A DNA stretch of 64,000 nt from Acridotheres tristis (GCA_037013685.1 CM072886.1:86930922-86994921), one strand, 5' to 3'; positions 48,946 through 62,563 are shown, numbered from the stretch's first letter. The notes: a model not told the origin generated them from the sequence alone. Translations and numbers: made by a program.

Positions 48946-50019
48946 ATTCCATTCTCAGAGAGACTGAGAGCAGAAACATTTTTCTGCATTATGCTACAGA
49001 TGCCTTTTGCAGGACAAGAAAAGGAAATTTTTTCTGATCATCCATTTTCTGATTTCTGAGCCATTTCACATCCTACTAAATTGCTTAATACTCCCTGTAG
49101 CTGGACCTGTGACCTGGAATCTTTATGCAAGATTAATGGGAAAGCAAATGGGAATTAGTATCTGGGCGGGTTGCTGCACAGCTCTTGCTTTTATCTAGCA
49201 CTCCACCTGCTTTTTTTTTAACAATTATGCTTTCATTAGTTTCTGAAGCCAGCGATCCTAAAAGACCTTCCCATTTCTTCCCTCTGTCTTCCCTCCCCCC
49301 CATCTTCAATTCCTTCTATCTCCTATCCCAAAATTATCAAACTCACTCTGCTTGTAACTGACATGCTGACAGGAAATTATTACACGTCATTACACTTCTT
49401 AAAACACAATTTACCCAGCCTTTGCAAATTATTCTTCAGCAAGTGTGAGGAGGTAATGGAAACTGTCTATTCCACTTACAGTTGTCACTCATGCTTTCCT
49501 CTGTACAATGAACAATTTATGTTTTCTCTCTTTCCAAAAAAGGCTGTGCTCGAAATATGTAAAAGCAACTTATCACAGAATAGGAAAATAAACCTCCTGT
49601 TCAAGTTCCCTCACTCTGCCTTATTACAGAGCAGATCCATTTTCTATCATAACCTCATTAGTCCACATGCAAGCACAGAACAGGCTGATGTTTATTTAGT
49701 AGGAGCAGATGTCCTTGTGACTTCTGGCCTGCCAATTGCACTTGACACTGCTGTAAAAGAAAAGCGATCTTGTGTGACTGTAGTACCCAAAACTGATAAT
49801 CCGCAATCATAATAGTCCTATTCCTTGCCTGACATTTTATTCTTCATAGATAGCTACTGCAAAAGGCTGGCTGTGGTATGTTTTTCCCTTGTTGCTGCAT
49901 CTTATTTTTAGTTTGCACTTTGTCTTTTGGTTTTGTCTTATATAAATTCAAACTATCAAATCTTAAAGCGAATAGGTCGTGTTTATTTAAAGGACTTAGA
50001 AACCAAAAAAAAATTTTGA
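48946..50019. other. No gene recognised
   Basis: A 149-codon plus-strand frame (49,363-49,812) is the longest here outside the repeats. Its translation resembles no protein I know, and it lacks good splice or start context. Confidence 0.4.
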
Positions 50020-50410
50020 TGTGCTCTCCCCCTGAAGTTGATCATATTGATTAGCTTTCAGGCATTCTTGTGTCAGGCTCATTCTGCCTCAATGGGAGAA
50101 GGATGATGAATTGTCTGACGACTAAAGGCGGGGAGAAAGAAATGCTAAGCCTGGGTCTGGGAATTGGCTAAGTGCTTCTGCGGAGCCTCAGCCTCTCAAT
50201 TGCTCTCAGCAACTTGGCCTCCTTGATTTATAAACTGGAGTGGTGATTAATAGTCTTTTAAGTGGACAAGGCAGGCCAAATCTGCACAAATCGGGCCACT
50301 CAAACATGACTACTACTTGTAGGAGAAGAATAACAGCCTTTACATAGAGGTAATTGAGACAGCTTCAGAGGATCTGGTAGTCTGCTTCAGCAGAAATAAA
50401 TCAGCCACAC
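50020..50410. promoter_or_regulatory. Candidate conserved element
   Basis: Repeat-free, mixed composition, with CpGs ('gtctgacgactaaaggcggggag', 'tgcttctgcggagcc', 'aaatcgggcc'), homeodomain-type TGATTAATAG and GAGGTAATTGAG motifs, and a TTGATCATATTGATTAG piece. It stands out from its surroundings as the other candidate blocks do. Confidence 0.4.
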
Positions 50411-50456
50411 AGGCCATCTATTCTTGAAATCAGTCCTTCTCATCAAACCTCCTCAG

Positions 50457-50546
50457 GTCAACACATGGAGCTGGGAATGTGGTGGGTTAGCAGATGTACT
50501 TCAGCCCAGAAACAAGACAGATCGAGCTGCCACTGTGCTCAGAGAG
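50457..50546 (+). other. Possible exon (open, splice-flanked), unproven
   Basis: An acceptor (CATCAAACCTCCTCAG) and a donor (AGAGAG/GTGAGA) flank 90 bp, open in the frame starting VNTWSWECGG. The sequence is unrecognised, and the frame is open beyond both splice sites. A chance pseudo-exon is the default reading. Confidence 0.1.
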
Positions 50547-50669
50547 GTGAGAGCATCCCACCTGGGCATCCCGCTGCAGCTTCTCAGCGCCAGTGCTGAA
50601 CAAGATCCCACATTTGCCTGTGCTTCCCTGTCAGACGAATGGGGCCTGCCCTGTGGTTTAGAGGCTTGA

Positions 50670-53600
50670 TTCCTCTCCCTTTCCTACTTGTCCCTTAGCT
50701 GTATCACTACAGCCTTTGCCTGGGCTGCCTGCAGCCTGGCAGCCTGGCATTGTGTGCTTCCTTCAATGGCATGTGGCCTAAGGGCCAAGTCAGGCTTCCT
50801 GCATCCTACAACAGGAAGATGAGCTCAAAATGTTTTAGCCAACACTCAAAACCTGTAAGTCTCAACCCCTCCTCTAGTCACAATGCCCAGTGGTGATTCA
50901 TTTGAACAGAAGAAACAATGACAGCAAGTGCAGCAGCTTCTGTGAGCAACCCCTTTCCTCCAAAATTTGGCTCATCAGGCAAGTACCTAGTCTGACCACC
51001 CATAGGGCCAATTCTGCAGACAAATATTCTCTTGCAGAGAGACTAGTGAACTTGAAAACTGCTGTAGTGTCTGCAGCCCAAGGAAAAAGCCTTTTTATAC
51101 TGTGCTTGTAAGATGGAGAACAGAAATCATGGGACATAAGGAATATCTATCAAGGAAATTATTCCTTATATACAAGGAATTAAGAAAGCTGACAAGTGGC
51201 AGATAAAGGGGGTGGCCAGAGTAATTCAGCAGTGCGGGGCAGCAGGATCAACAGGAGAAGGGTAACTTGTAGTCAGAAAGGAGCATAAACTCTCCAGAAG
51301 AGATTCCAAACTGTTTTCAATCTAGTGTCCCCTCTGGGGAAAGCTCCCCTCTGCCTGAGACTGAGGGGAGGAATCACAAGCCTGATTTCTGAAACTCAAT
51401 TCTAATGAACAGAGATGTTTGCTGTGAAGTTGGTAATATCTTTTCCACTAGCCTTCCTCAAGCAGAGGAGCTGCAATTAAAGTAATGAATTATGCCCAGA
51501 CTCAGGCTATCTACAGATATGAAACATCATTAGTCTGCTTCCATGAGTGCTGTGGGCTTCTATAAAACCCAGCCCCAAACTGCAGCTTCTCCAAAGGACA
51601 GGAGAGTTTAAAAAACACAACATTAGAACAACACTAGGACAACATAACACTAGAAAATTCTCTCTAGAGGAACATTCCTGTTTGTCTTGCCATTACTAAA
51701 ATGTTGCTTTTAATAGAAGGGGTGTGGGAATCACAAGACTCAGAGCTCTGCACCCTGTGATCTGCTTGAAGGTGACTTCCCTGCTTTGCTGCATTTAGGT
51801 TTGTTCCTGTAAAAACTATATAGAAAAATAGCTGACTCACAGAGGTTTTGTGAAAATGACTTTAAAATCTATACCATCAGATGTCAGAGCATGGGACTAA
51901 ATGCCAAAATAAACATGTACACATAAATACACACACACACATACATGTACTCAGATGTTCCAAGTATCTCCTATGATGTACTTGAGCTTGTTCTTCTGAC
52001 AGCTACTACTTTGAGGCTAGTGGCATAGACTCTTCCATGCCTGAAAAGTACAGCTGTATTCTCCCCAGAGATCAAAAATCTTACAACTAGAGGCAGAGGG
52101 GAGACTGAAAAATCAGTTTTAGCCCATATCAGAATGGGATGTTGGTGTGGAACTGAAGCTTCAATGAAAACCAAAGCAAACTAGCCTTTATTAGGGATCC
52201 TTTATCTTCCAGCCTCTTGCAAGCTTGTTGTAAGGACTCTTCTTACTTGCTACTGACTGAAGAAAAATCTTTCCCTCAGCTGATAAGAGAATGGAGTACC
52301 CTATGACAAATTGTGTATAAAGAAAATGGATAACTCTTATCTCCAAATGGCTTTCAGAAATATTTTCTGGCTTCTAATGCTGGCTGGCCACTACTCATAG
52401 TATAGCTTTTATTGGAAAGTGAAGCTATATTACTTGTTCATTCTCAGGGGAAAATACCCAAATCTCCTTTTTGCAACACTCCTGCCTTATTTTCAAAGTC
52501 AGGCAAGTGACTTTTCCCAATCACTTTTAATTCCTTTCTTATTTTCTTAGAACCTGCTGCAGTGTGGGGACAGGATTCTCTCTGCTGCTGAGAAGAGATA
52601 TGGAGCTGGGTGCCTGAGGGTGTGGTTGCCTTGGGCAGGCAGGGAAGACTTAGGATGAACCTTTCAGAGGCTACTGGAAGTACCAGTTTGATAGAAATAA
52701 ATAAAATTACAACATACATATATGTGCATGCATGTTTGCATGATGCATGTTTGGGTATATGTAGGTGTGAAGACATGTTTTAAGTCTAGCAAAATGTTGT
52801 TAGCTGAATTTTTGGAAACTAAATTTATTTCTACATCAAAGAATTTACTAACAGTGGGTGGTAACTGTTTTGGAATTCTTTATGGCAACATAATCATTGA
52901 GATGGAAGTGGATGGTTCCTTGGTATCAAAGATCTCTTTAGGTTGAATACAAAAAAGTAGAATGACCCAGCCAGCAGTAAATGGTAGTCAAGAAAAAAAA
53001 AAAAAGACAAAAAATTCCAAGCAGAACAAAAAAAACCAAACCAAAAACCAGCCAACCACCAAAGTGAAAACAAAACAAATGCACGAAGTGTTTCAGAGAG
53101 GACAAATGTATTAATTCTAATTTTTTATATCTTCATTATATTTTCAAGATGTGAAAAATATAAAGAATAGTATAATAAGCTGTTAAAATTATATTGTCAG
53201 TCAAGGTATATGCATTATTTAGGTCAGCCAAAATTCAATTAGAAGGATCCCAATCCTAAGGCATAAGTAGATAAAATGGTTACAGCAAACAATGTAGACC
53301 AGACATTACAATGAGGAGGAGACTGATAAAGGAAATTAAATATTCCTGTGGAACATCCTAAATGTCCCAAACCAAAGTCTATAAATTGAAATAAGATGCA
53401 AATATTTTTACCATTGATAAAAGCTGCCAAAGGAAACAGAAGGCAATGCCACTCTGGCTGTATTTCTGGAAGCTATGCATCAGCTAAATCAGCCTGTTAA
53501 GTTCATACAGGGGATAAAATGCAACATCCTTTTGTACAAAGGAACACAGATCGTTCTATGTTTACTGACCACCTGTGCTGAGACCACAGGATCAAATGTC

Positions 53601-56600
53601 AGCCTTTTGGCCCTAAAGTCTGGGCTCCTAGGAGACAGCATCGGTGAACTCTGTCATTCACTGCCATGGTATTTCCTGCTAAGTGCCACTCCCAGGACAG
53701 TTATGGGCTTGATTTCCACGTGTAGTGGCACACAGCTCATTATTATTTTCATTGATTTTATCTAAGTGTTTTGTCTTCAGTCAAGTCTATATTAAAATGG
53801 CTACTCTTCAATTCTTTGAAATTCTATTCCATACCTAAAATCTTTTCTACAAGGAATATTTGGGCCTTCACCTGGGAGTTGAAATGAATATACATCTGTG
53901 AATGTTGACCAGTTCACTCAAGATATAGAGTTTCAAGCCAAAATCTAACTTCCTGCAGTCTACTTCAAGACCTGGTATAAGTGGATGCAATACAACACTG
54001 CTGCTTTTTTCTTACAGTCAGTTGGCTGTTTGCAAGCTGTTCTGTCTTCTTTTTTTTCACGACAATTTCAGACTTTACAATTAGGGGGCCATTACTATGT
54101 CTTGAAAATCAAGTCAGCACATACAAGAACAGTAACTGCATTTTATGGCACAAAATACAACAGTTAGATACAACTGCCTTCTAGTTTCTTGCAATCATTT
54201 ATTAAGATTCCACATCTGCCCACAGACAGAGTATGCTTCGAAGAACTGCTGCACTGTCATGGCAAAAGTTTATTTTGCTATGGGTTGTTTCATCTCCAAC
54301 CGGTTGCAATATTGATTTCTCTCAGTGGATTAATTATCAGTGGCAGTTTCAGTCTTCCTTGCAATGGGCAGAAGGAAAAATGATGTTTTTATTTCAAGGA
54401 GGTCTATTGACAATTGTGCCTGGGCTTCCCTTGGGTCCTAAAGTCAATGAAGTTAGAAGACCCATGTCATGAAAGTACTGTGCATGAAATTATTTATTTT
54501 TTCTGTGGAGGTAGTATCATGTGAATGCCATGATGACTGTTTATTTAAAAAAAAAAAAAAGAAAAAAGAAGGCTTCCTATATTTTTCATAATATATTGTA
54601 ATTGTAAAAGTAACACTGAAATTGGACAAATATTGAATGATAGAATAATATTCAAAAAGTAGCAGGAGTTATTCATACTAACAATAAACCTATCAAAATA
54701 TTATTTTGAAGAAAGAGGCTGCATTCTTCTGGAACAGAAGACTTTCAGTTAACAGCTCTAAGCAAAATTTGGAAGGAAAGTCCAAACTTGTGTTAGTGCC
54801 AAAAAATCTGTCCATAATATTTTGGGGATATGGAAAAATTAAACCCATAATAGATTAAATTTTACATTTTTTTGCCTTCTTTTCTCCTAAATATATAAAA
54901 AATACACATCAGTATACTTGCCTATTGATATAATATGTTTCTTTTATCTTTTTCTACACATATATATTAATATATATATATATCTACACATAATTGTTCA
55001 AACTTTGATATTGTCACAATGCAAAGCTTGTGTACTCATAATTTTGAAAAAAGTACCGTGAAAATGTTATTACTACTAAATGATTTAGTAATGTGTGCAC
55101 TCTTTTCCTTCAAATCTTAATTCAATTACTAAATAAATCAGATGTGAAAAGATTGCAAATTGAAAATTAGAGATAGTATGGGTAAAAGTGCTGGTTTTCT
55201 TTTCATTGCACTATTTTGTTTTCTAATATGCTTTCAGTTCTCTACAAATTGCCTCTGCCGTATACAAGATTAATGATGCAATTGTACATCAAATATTGTA
55301 AGATTTTGTTGTTGGCATACATTGTTGCAAGGAAAATTATATAACCTGGATTCGATATTTGATTCTTTTAAGCTGGATACCACTTATTTTACTGAGATTT
55401 TGTTGTAGCTATGTAGGCTAATCGGTTTACATATCTGGAACCTACTTCATGAGTTTTGTTACTTTCAGGACATAGACTGAGGAGTACAACTGAGAAAGAT
55501 ATATTTATTTACCTACAGAAGAGCTAATTTGGAAAAGAATCAAACATGAATACAAAACTCGGTGATAACATTCAGGGCAACTCTGTTGAATTTACTCTGT
55601 AAATTTGGAAAAACTTGCAAAATGTTTCCCTCAGCTGTTTGGTCCCTCAGCTTTTTGCAGAGGTAAACAAAGAAGTAAACCACTATTTAAATATCTCCCT
55701 TATCTTCAGCACTTTACAAGATGATTATTTCCCTAATCACCAAAGCCCGAGGCACCACAAAAACCCAGGAAGACATCTCCTAAGGCTGAAAAGTAAAACC
55801 CTTTTTAAATAGAGCAGGGAAATGGACTGATGGGGTGGTAGTGACAGTAACTTCTGTGGATTTTTAGCAAATTGACCTTATTTTGTGTCCTCCTGCTGTT
55901 TTGGAGTCAGAGACTGAATTTATTAGCTGGAGCTCAGCTACACTAAACTTACAGCGCTGTTACATTGCAAAACTCATTTGTGCTGTACAACATGGTCAGT
56001 GATTCCCAGCAGCTGTAAGTAGTCATAGAGTTTTACTTATGTTCAACACAAACATAATGAGGTAATTTTTTGAGAATTGGGCTACAGCGGAAGCTCCAAG
56101 CAGATGGGATTTTTTTTGAACTAGATATGAAATGTTCTTACACTTCAGAGGAATCCATTTCTTGTTCTCTAACCATATGCAGTGATGATTTTGAGAAGTC
56201 GTGGAACACCTAAGCTAAGAAGGAAGCTTCACTTCTAGCAAAGTTTTGCACAAGAGAGTTAATGACATTGTTTCCTCATCAACTCAATTCAAATGGAAAA
56301 AAATGGTTGTTGAAATATAAATAGGAAGTATCTGCAGTTTTCAGGCTTCCTCTTGGGAGATATGTTCTTTGAAAGGATTCTTTGAAGAATAATATAGCAA
56401 CTCATCTAAAAATGGAAAGATTTGGATGATGGAAGGTGCAAATTCATATTATATACACACATATAGGTATGTATATACATATACATATATATACGTGTCT
56501 TTTTTACAATAAATTCAAGGACAATAATAATTTAATAAACATGTATTTCAAAAAAATCTGAAAAGCCACACAGGAAAATTAAAATCACTATGTTCTAGCA

Positions 56601-58033
56601 ACAAAATAAAAAGCAAAGAAACCACAATAAAGCTGAAAAAAACCGAGTGAAGCAGATGTGTATTTTCATGCTTGACCATGTTAGGACCATGGCAGTGCTG
56701 AGATTGTTTAAAGCTATCACAGATGAAACATATCAGGGATTCCTCAAAAACCTGTGCATGTTCATTTAGATATTACCGTTCTGCATCCTGTTCCTTCCCT
56801 TGCAATTAAAATACTTGATCTGGAAATTAATCACATATATTTACCACAGAAGTGGTTCAAAAAGAGGCTTCTTTGGAGTTCTAAACAAAATCCACATGGC
56901 CACATGTGCTTGCTTGCTGTGCTGGCTGGAAAACAAAAATAGAGTGTTCCAGCATTGTCACTTCTCTCTCTTTATTAGGGGCCTATCCTTTATCCTCAGA
57001 AGCCAGGATGTAAATGCCTTTGGGATCTTTGATTTCATGATTTATAAACTTATTTTCAGATACGGCTTGATAACTATTCTCAGATAAGGTTCCCAGAAGT
57101 CATCACTCTGTGTTCTGTCCTGAAGAATCTGTGTGGAGCTGCATAATGTTTAGACTTTCATACTAGAATTGATCACTTTCATAATGTAGTAGCACATATA
57201 TAAGGGTGCAAAACATAAAAACATAGCTTCACTCTCCAAAGTACCAGTATAAAAGGGGAGAAAGAGAACAAATTACTTTTTTTTTCTGACTGAAGAAACA
57301 TGTAGATTGATTACTCTACACATAATTTTACACAGAGACAGATGTTTGCTAGGAAACAAGGTACAGGTGGGCTCCACAAGGAAGCACACATTAGTACAAA
57401 CTACAAAAAAGAACCATAAGTAAGTAGTGGAAAGGAACTGAAAAGTACGCATTAAAAAAACTCAGCCTGCTACCTATATGTCTGATTTTAGGATCTTCTG
57501 AAAAATTATTGTGTCAAAACCAATAAAACAATTAAAATTTTAATGTAATTATCTAAAATTAAAAATATGGAGAAAGATTTTACAGTTATATTCATAAGTG
57601 GAAATTATATATTTCTATCTATATCTGTATCTATATATCTCAACAGTTCAGAACTTGAACTGCAATGTAATTACAATATAAATACACTGTAGTTGTGCAG
57701 ATGTAACACTGGATTCAATACTTCAATATAAATGTCTGATACTTAAATATTTAAAGTAGGAATTAAAAAATAGGTGAGTCCTCTTGTGGTTTAAAAACTT
57801 GGAGACATTGGCATGTAAACACACATGGAATATAAATAAACATAATTTTAAAAAAATTGGAATGATTTAAAAGCAAAGAATCTGGAGGCTTTTTAATATA
57901 AAGATTACATACCAATGTTTTTTAAACATCCACTCTCCCTGCACTGATAAGATTGAGGGGAAAATGCACTAATTTTGTGTGATAGATCTTAGATGTTGAT
58001 GGGTGAACATGGATCATGATGGAAAAAGTTTTG
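50670..58033. other. AT-rich DNA, no gene recognised
   Basis: Contains an A-rich AAACC/AACCA piece (52,991-53,060), an A-run (54,547-54,567), (TA)n at 54,961-54,983, TA/CATA-rich sequence at 56,450-56,498 and a (CTATAT)-like piece at 57,605-57,640. All frames (up to 110 codons) look random, and no repeat family was recognised. Confidence 0.45.
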
Positions 58034-58035
58034 CC

Positions 58036-58225
58036 TCTCCTCTCCTCTCCTCTCCTCTCCTCTCCTCTCCTCTCCTCTCCTCTCCTCTCCTCTCCTCTCC
58101 TCTCCTCTCCTCTCCTCTCCTCTCCTCTCCTCTCCTCTCCTCTCCTCTCCTCTCCTCTCCTCTCCTCTCCTCTCCTCTCCTCTCCTCTCCTCTCCTCTCC
58201 TCTCCTCTCCTCTCCTCTCCTCTCC
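58036..58225. repeat. (TCTCC)38 block of pentamer array
   Basis: Thirty-eight uninterrupted TCTCC units (minus strand GGAGA). The block is homopyrimidine on the plus strand. It is the first of three abutting blocks with the same period. Confidence 0.97.
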
Positions 58226-58361
58226 TCCCCTCCCCTCCCCTCCCCCTCCCCTCCCCTCCCCTCCCCTCCCCTCCCCTCCCCTCCCCTCCCCTCCCCTCCC
58301 CTCCCCTCCCCTCCCCTCCCCTCCCCTCCCCTCCCCTCCCCTCCCCTCCCCTCCCCTCCCC
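58226..58361. repeat. (TCCCC)27 block of pentamer array
   Basis: Twenty-seven TCCCC units with one extra C at 58,246 that shifts the phase. On the minus strand it is (GGGGA)n, with runs of four or five G, so it has strong G-quadruplex potential. Confidence 0.97.
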
Positions 58362-58566
58362 TTCCCTTCCCTTCCCTTCCCTTCCCTTCCCTTCCCTTCC
58401 CTTCCCTTCCCTTCCCTTCCCTTCCCTTCCCTTCCCTTCCCTTCCCTTCCCTTCCCTTCCCTTCCCTTCCCTTCCCTTCCCTTCCCTTCCCTTCCCTTCC
58501 CTTCCCTTCCCTTCCCTTCCCTTCCCTTCCCTTCCCTTCCCTTCCCTTCCCTTCCCTTCCCTTCCC
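58362..58566. repeat. (TTCCC)41 block of pentamer array
   Basis: Forty-one uninterrupted TTCCC units. The minus strand is (AAGGG)n, the same motif as the expanded pathogenic allele at human RFC1. Frames of about 200 codons cross all three blocks on both strands because no stop codon can arise in the repeat; they are not genes. Confidence 0.97.
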
Positions 58567-58619
58567 TCAGTATTAATTATGTTTGTGGATTTTTTGCAAA
58601 GGGCCATATGATGCATCCT

Positions 58620-58745
58620 GACCCCAAGTAGGCAAGATGAATTTCCCTTCCCTAAAGTTCCTGTATATAAAGACCAATTATGCAGATGAGGAGAATTTCA
58701 CCCAAAATAAATTGCATGCTCCATCTGATTATGGGTAATAGATTA
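58620..58745. promoter_or_regulatory. Weak candidate conserved piece
   Basis: Mixed-composition sequence just beyond the pentamer array, with an ATTATGCAGATGAGG piece (POU-like) and GTATATAAAGACC (TATA-like). Evidence is slight. Confidence 0.2.
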
Positions 58746-59772
58746 TTCCAGACCTATACTGTCCTCAGGTGGAATTGAAGGATCCTTTAAACATCAAGGA
58801 ATATATTCATAACCATTATCCTCTTAACCCTTTGATGTGAAAAGATTGCTATAAAATTTACTAAATTCATCTAAAATGACTTTTGAATCTCCAATCACTT
58901 TGTTCTCTGCATTAATAATACTAGGACTAATCCTGCATGACTTGTGAGATTTGAGATGAGTAGCTAATAGCTTTTGAATCAAGGGTGCCTTTCAAGGGTG
59001 CCTCTAAGCAGTATCTAAAACTCTGTGTGTGCAATTTGTCTTATCCAAATTGGTGCATATTCAGAGGACTATGTAACCCATATACAAACTGCATTTTCAT
59101 TCAAGATGTATGTAAGTCATATATGCAAATATAGTCTGAGGATTAATAGTGGATTTCTTTACACAGAGAACAGAAAGGAACTACACATGAATACTTACAG
59201 TTGCTTCTGAAAATTTAGCTCTATTTATCCAGCGAGGAAATGGGTGAGTTTGATTGTTCTTAGTCTGGTTTTGGATCTCAGGTGTTTTCTGTGCTTTTCC
59301 ATGGCTCCAGGATTTCATTGGATTAAGGCTAACACACTGAGACTACTATTTTTCTCTTCTGTTCTCCACCTCTCATCATTTGTGTCTCAGATAAAAAATG
59401 AGTCAGAAACACTAGTCAGTGAGAGTAGCTGCATCCAGAGTTTGAGCTTTCCTACATTCAGAGACTATTTACAATCTGGCCATTTTCTTGTTTCTCTACT
59501 TTGTCTGACATCCCTCTTTTTTCATAGTCTCTGCATCCAGTGTTTATCCTCACCTGGTTCTCTTGCCACTCTTCTCCTCTAACTGCCTCAAATTCAATAT
59601 TCTTTCTTTATTTATATTTTTCACATAGCTCCAGGTAACACCCTAGTTCTTTCTTTGACATCCCTGCCTCCATCCTCCAAAGATATAATGGAATATACTT
59701 GCTATTTTCTGCTGCTTTTACTTTTTTGTCTATTTAGAGTATAAACTTCTCAGAACAAGGATTTTTTTTGCT
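58746..59772. other. No gene recognised
   Basis: AT-rich to pyrimidine-rich sequence with random frames up to 112 codons. Confidence 0.45.
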
Positions 59773-59797
59773 ACCTTTTGTGCCTAGCACAAAAGGT
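59773..59797. repeat. Perfect 11-bp hairpin
   Basis: ACCTTTTGTGC (59,773-59,783) and GCACAAAAGGT (59,787-59,797) are exact reverse complements around a 3-nt loop, CTA. Confidence 0.85.
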
Positions 59798-60050
59798 TCC
59801 CAAACAAAAGTTTACCAACAAATTTTATGCATGAAATCTTGTTTTTCCCCCCATGTTCATGTAATTTGAGAATATTCATGTCCTTTTGTAAATAAAAAAA
59901 AAAGACATTTTCATAAAAAGAAACAAAACACATTCCCAGAAAATATCTTTCACCTCTCAAAAGTGGTAAAATCACAAACTATTCAAGATTACAGTCTGCA
60001 TGTGATCTTGGATAGCGTTATAGGACACAAATCCTGTTTGTGAAAGTTTA

Positions 60051-60187
60051 ATTACAGAATCACAGAGTAAGTTGAATTGCAAGAGACTCACAAGGATAAT
60101 TGAGTCTAACTCCCGGCCCTGCACAGCACCATTCCCAAGAGTCACACCATGTGCCTGAGAGTATTGTCCAAATGCTTCTTGCACTGT
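60051..60187 (-). mobile_element. CR1 LINE 3' end, antisense
   Basis: The plus strand shows the reverse complement of an avian CR1 3' terminus: 'acagaatcacagagtaagttg', 'gagtctaactcccggccctgcacag', 'agtcacaccatgtgcctgagag' and 'ttgtccaaatgcttcttg'. The copy is short and heavily 5'-truncated. Confidence 0.88.
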
Positions 60188-62563
60188 GTAATTTTGGGAT
60201 TTAAATGATTCAGCTTGTCTGCAAAATGGTTACTCCAGGAATTGGTTAGGCTATCATCATCAATGATGTTCAAGATCAAAGCCGTGTGTGTTGTGTTGGC
60301 CCTATAAGAACATGAGATCAGGAACGGTGTCAGTGTGAGTCATGCAAAGTTCTGACTAGTTTTGAGATGAATGTCCTTTCTGCTTCCGTCCTCAGAGAAA
60401 ATAATTCCAGACCAAAAATTATGACAAGCAAGTACCGCTGTACCTGTGAGCAGATCTCTACTATGCCTGGGATAATAATTTTCCCCATGATTGAAATATG
60501 AAAGAAACTGCTGCCAGAGATAATGACAAGAGTGTAGGATCCAATGACACAGTAGAGTCTTTGTGTATTTTACTCACTCTTGAGCTCAGCTTGAGCCATC
60601 TCCTGGTGTGTTGATCAGAGGTCCAGCCCTAACCCTAAATTAATTAATGATTCATTGTACAGTCTTCAGAGATACTGTTCCATATTGACTGTGTTTTACC
60701 TGCAAATCCAAGGTACATTACAAGGTCATGTCCTATCTCCATTTTGAGATGAGAGCTCTTCAGAGGATGCTGAAGTATAGAAAAGGCAGTGATAGATTTG
60801 GGACTCAGCCTGTGAAAGCTGTAAAGAAACATCATTTTCTGAGGTCTTTCTTATGCCTACTTGTGTCTGAATGGGAACATTTGATTGCCACATAATTGCA
60901 ATTAAAACATTTCACAAAGTAAAGCAGCAATCAGCAAGCTCCATCCTAAGTAAAACTGGAAGGTTACAGTTTACAAGCTGTAAAAAAACACATGATAAAA
61001 AAATATTTTATTGGAAACAGAGTGCTTCCCAACTGAGAATTTCAATGCTGGAAAATACATACAGACACACAACACTGTGTATGCTGTGTATAAAGATCAA
61101 TTGAATAGATAATAAAAAAAATTGGTTTATTGAGTGATATTAGCAAAATACCAGCATAACCAGGTTGAAAAAGAGAGAGGTATATTTACATGCCGTCACT
61201 TATGCATGCTGTGTCTTAGGCAGTTGTTGACTTCCTGGGGAGGCCAGTGTGGCTGTAGCTGCTTCATGATCTTCATCTTCTCAGACAGTCAGGGGTAGGG
61301 TTGCACACAGCTACAGCCCTGCTCTTCAGAAACCTCCTGCCAAGTAGCAGCTAATAGTTTTCTTATTGATGTAAGGCAAACACAGGCTCACAAGACCAGA
61401 AATAACCAGTAAAACTGCATTTTGTTCATGCCTCCAGTCCTAGCTGTTCACTGAAGTACTATCAAAGTAGTAGAACTAGAATGATTTTTACCACCTGAGA
61501 ATATTACACAGGAACTGCACTTAATATAATTTGTTAACTTTGCCAGTAAAGTTGTATTAGCGAGAAATAGCTTGTTAAACTAAACATGACAGTTCTTCAT
61601 ATTTTCCAGCAGACAAAGAGATGGCAAATGCCCTTGGCTTCAGAGAATCTTCTAATACTTTAAATAACCTTCCACAGGAGAAAATAGTTTTCAAACTTTC
61701 CCATATATATCTGTGATGTGATTTGCTTACAGTTGTGCCTGTCTACTAATATACATTTTTATTAAACTACTATATTTTCCTCTCTAAAATAGATATTTCA
61801 CTAAAATAATTCCTCTTTCTCCATAACAAAATAAATCCAAAATAATAAATAGTGCAGTTGACAAGAGTGCACAGTATTTTCTGTTATTTTTTCCTAAGAA
61901 ATCACGACTTCTCATGAAAACACTGTTATTATCTTTTACTCTTCTGTAGCTTTTCTTTGTGTTTGATTTACACTTTCCTTCATTTTATAACTATCTGTGT
62001 CATGATCAGAGTGTTTTGAATTAGGGTTTTGCAATTGCTCTCCTATGTTAAAATTCCTGCTATTTTTCTGAATGGAAGCACATGATGATAAATTTTAATT
62101 AATGTTGATTTTATGATATTTTAACTCTGCCTTAAGGATAAAAACTAAAAATCTATCACTGTCTCCTAATTTTCAGATCAATCCAAGAATATATGAAACA
62201 TCACAAAAGGCACTTATAGAAGATATAAATTAATGGGAAGCTGTTTGATTTATTATACAACAGATACGATCTGCATGATACAGCTTCCTGATGGTCTATG
62301 TGTCTATGAAATCCTTCTAATGAAGGTTATTCCTGAACTAATAAAATTTCATATTCCAGTCTATACTCTGTCATCAACCTATAATGCTAGATTTGGATTG
62401 ATAAACATATTAATTACAGAAAAACTCTCCTGCTGAATCAATGAAGATATGCTCTTTGGGTGGATGATATAAAAACAATTACCTTCTGCCATGGCATATC
62501 TACAAGGGAGCAGTAAAAATGACTACTTGTGACCTATTACCTTTCTACTTGGAAGAGAAGGGG
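60188..62563. other. No gene recognised
   Basis: AT-rich sequence. A 70-bp minus-strand segment (60,700-60,769) has an acceptor (CTTTTCTATACTTCAG) and a donor (TTTGCAG/GTAAAA) and one open frame, but it is unrecognised and probably a chance pseudo-exon. Confidence 0.45.

Noticed and set aside
49363..49812. 149-codon plus-strand frame
   Set aside because: No recognisable domain, no good splice or start context, and a composition typical of chance.
58003..58616. Open frames of about 200 codons on both strands
   Set aside because: They are translations of the pentanucleotide array; no stop codon can form in the repeats, so their length means nothing.
60624..60640. Telomere-like CCCTAACCCTAAA
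   Set aside because: Only two units; far too short for an interstitial telomeric repeat.
60700..60769. 70-bp minus-strand splice-flanked open segment
   Set aside because: Unrecognised, weak donor (GTAAAA), and such segments are expected by chance.
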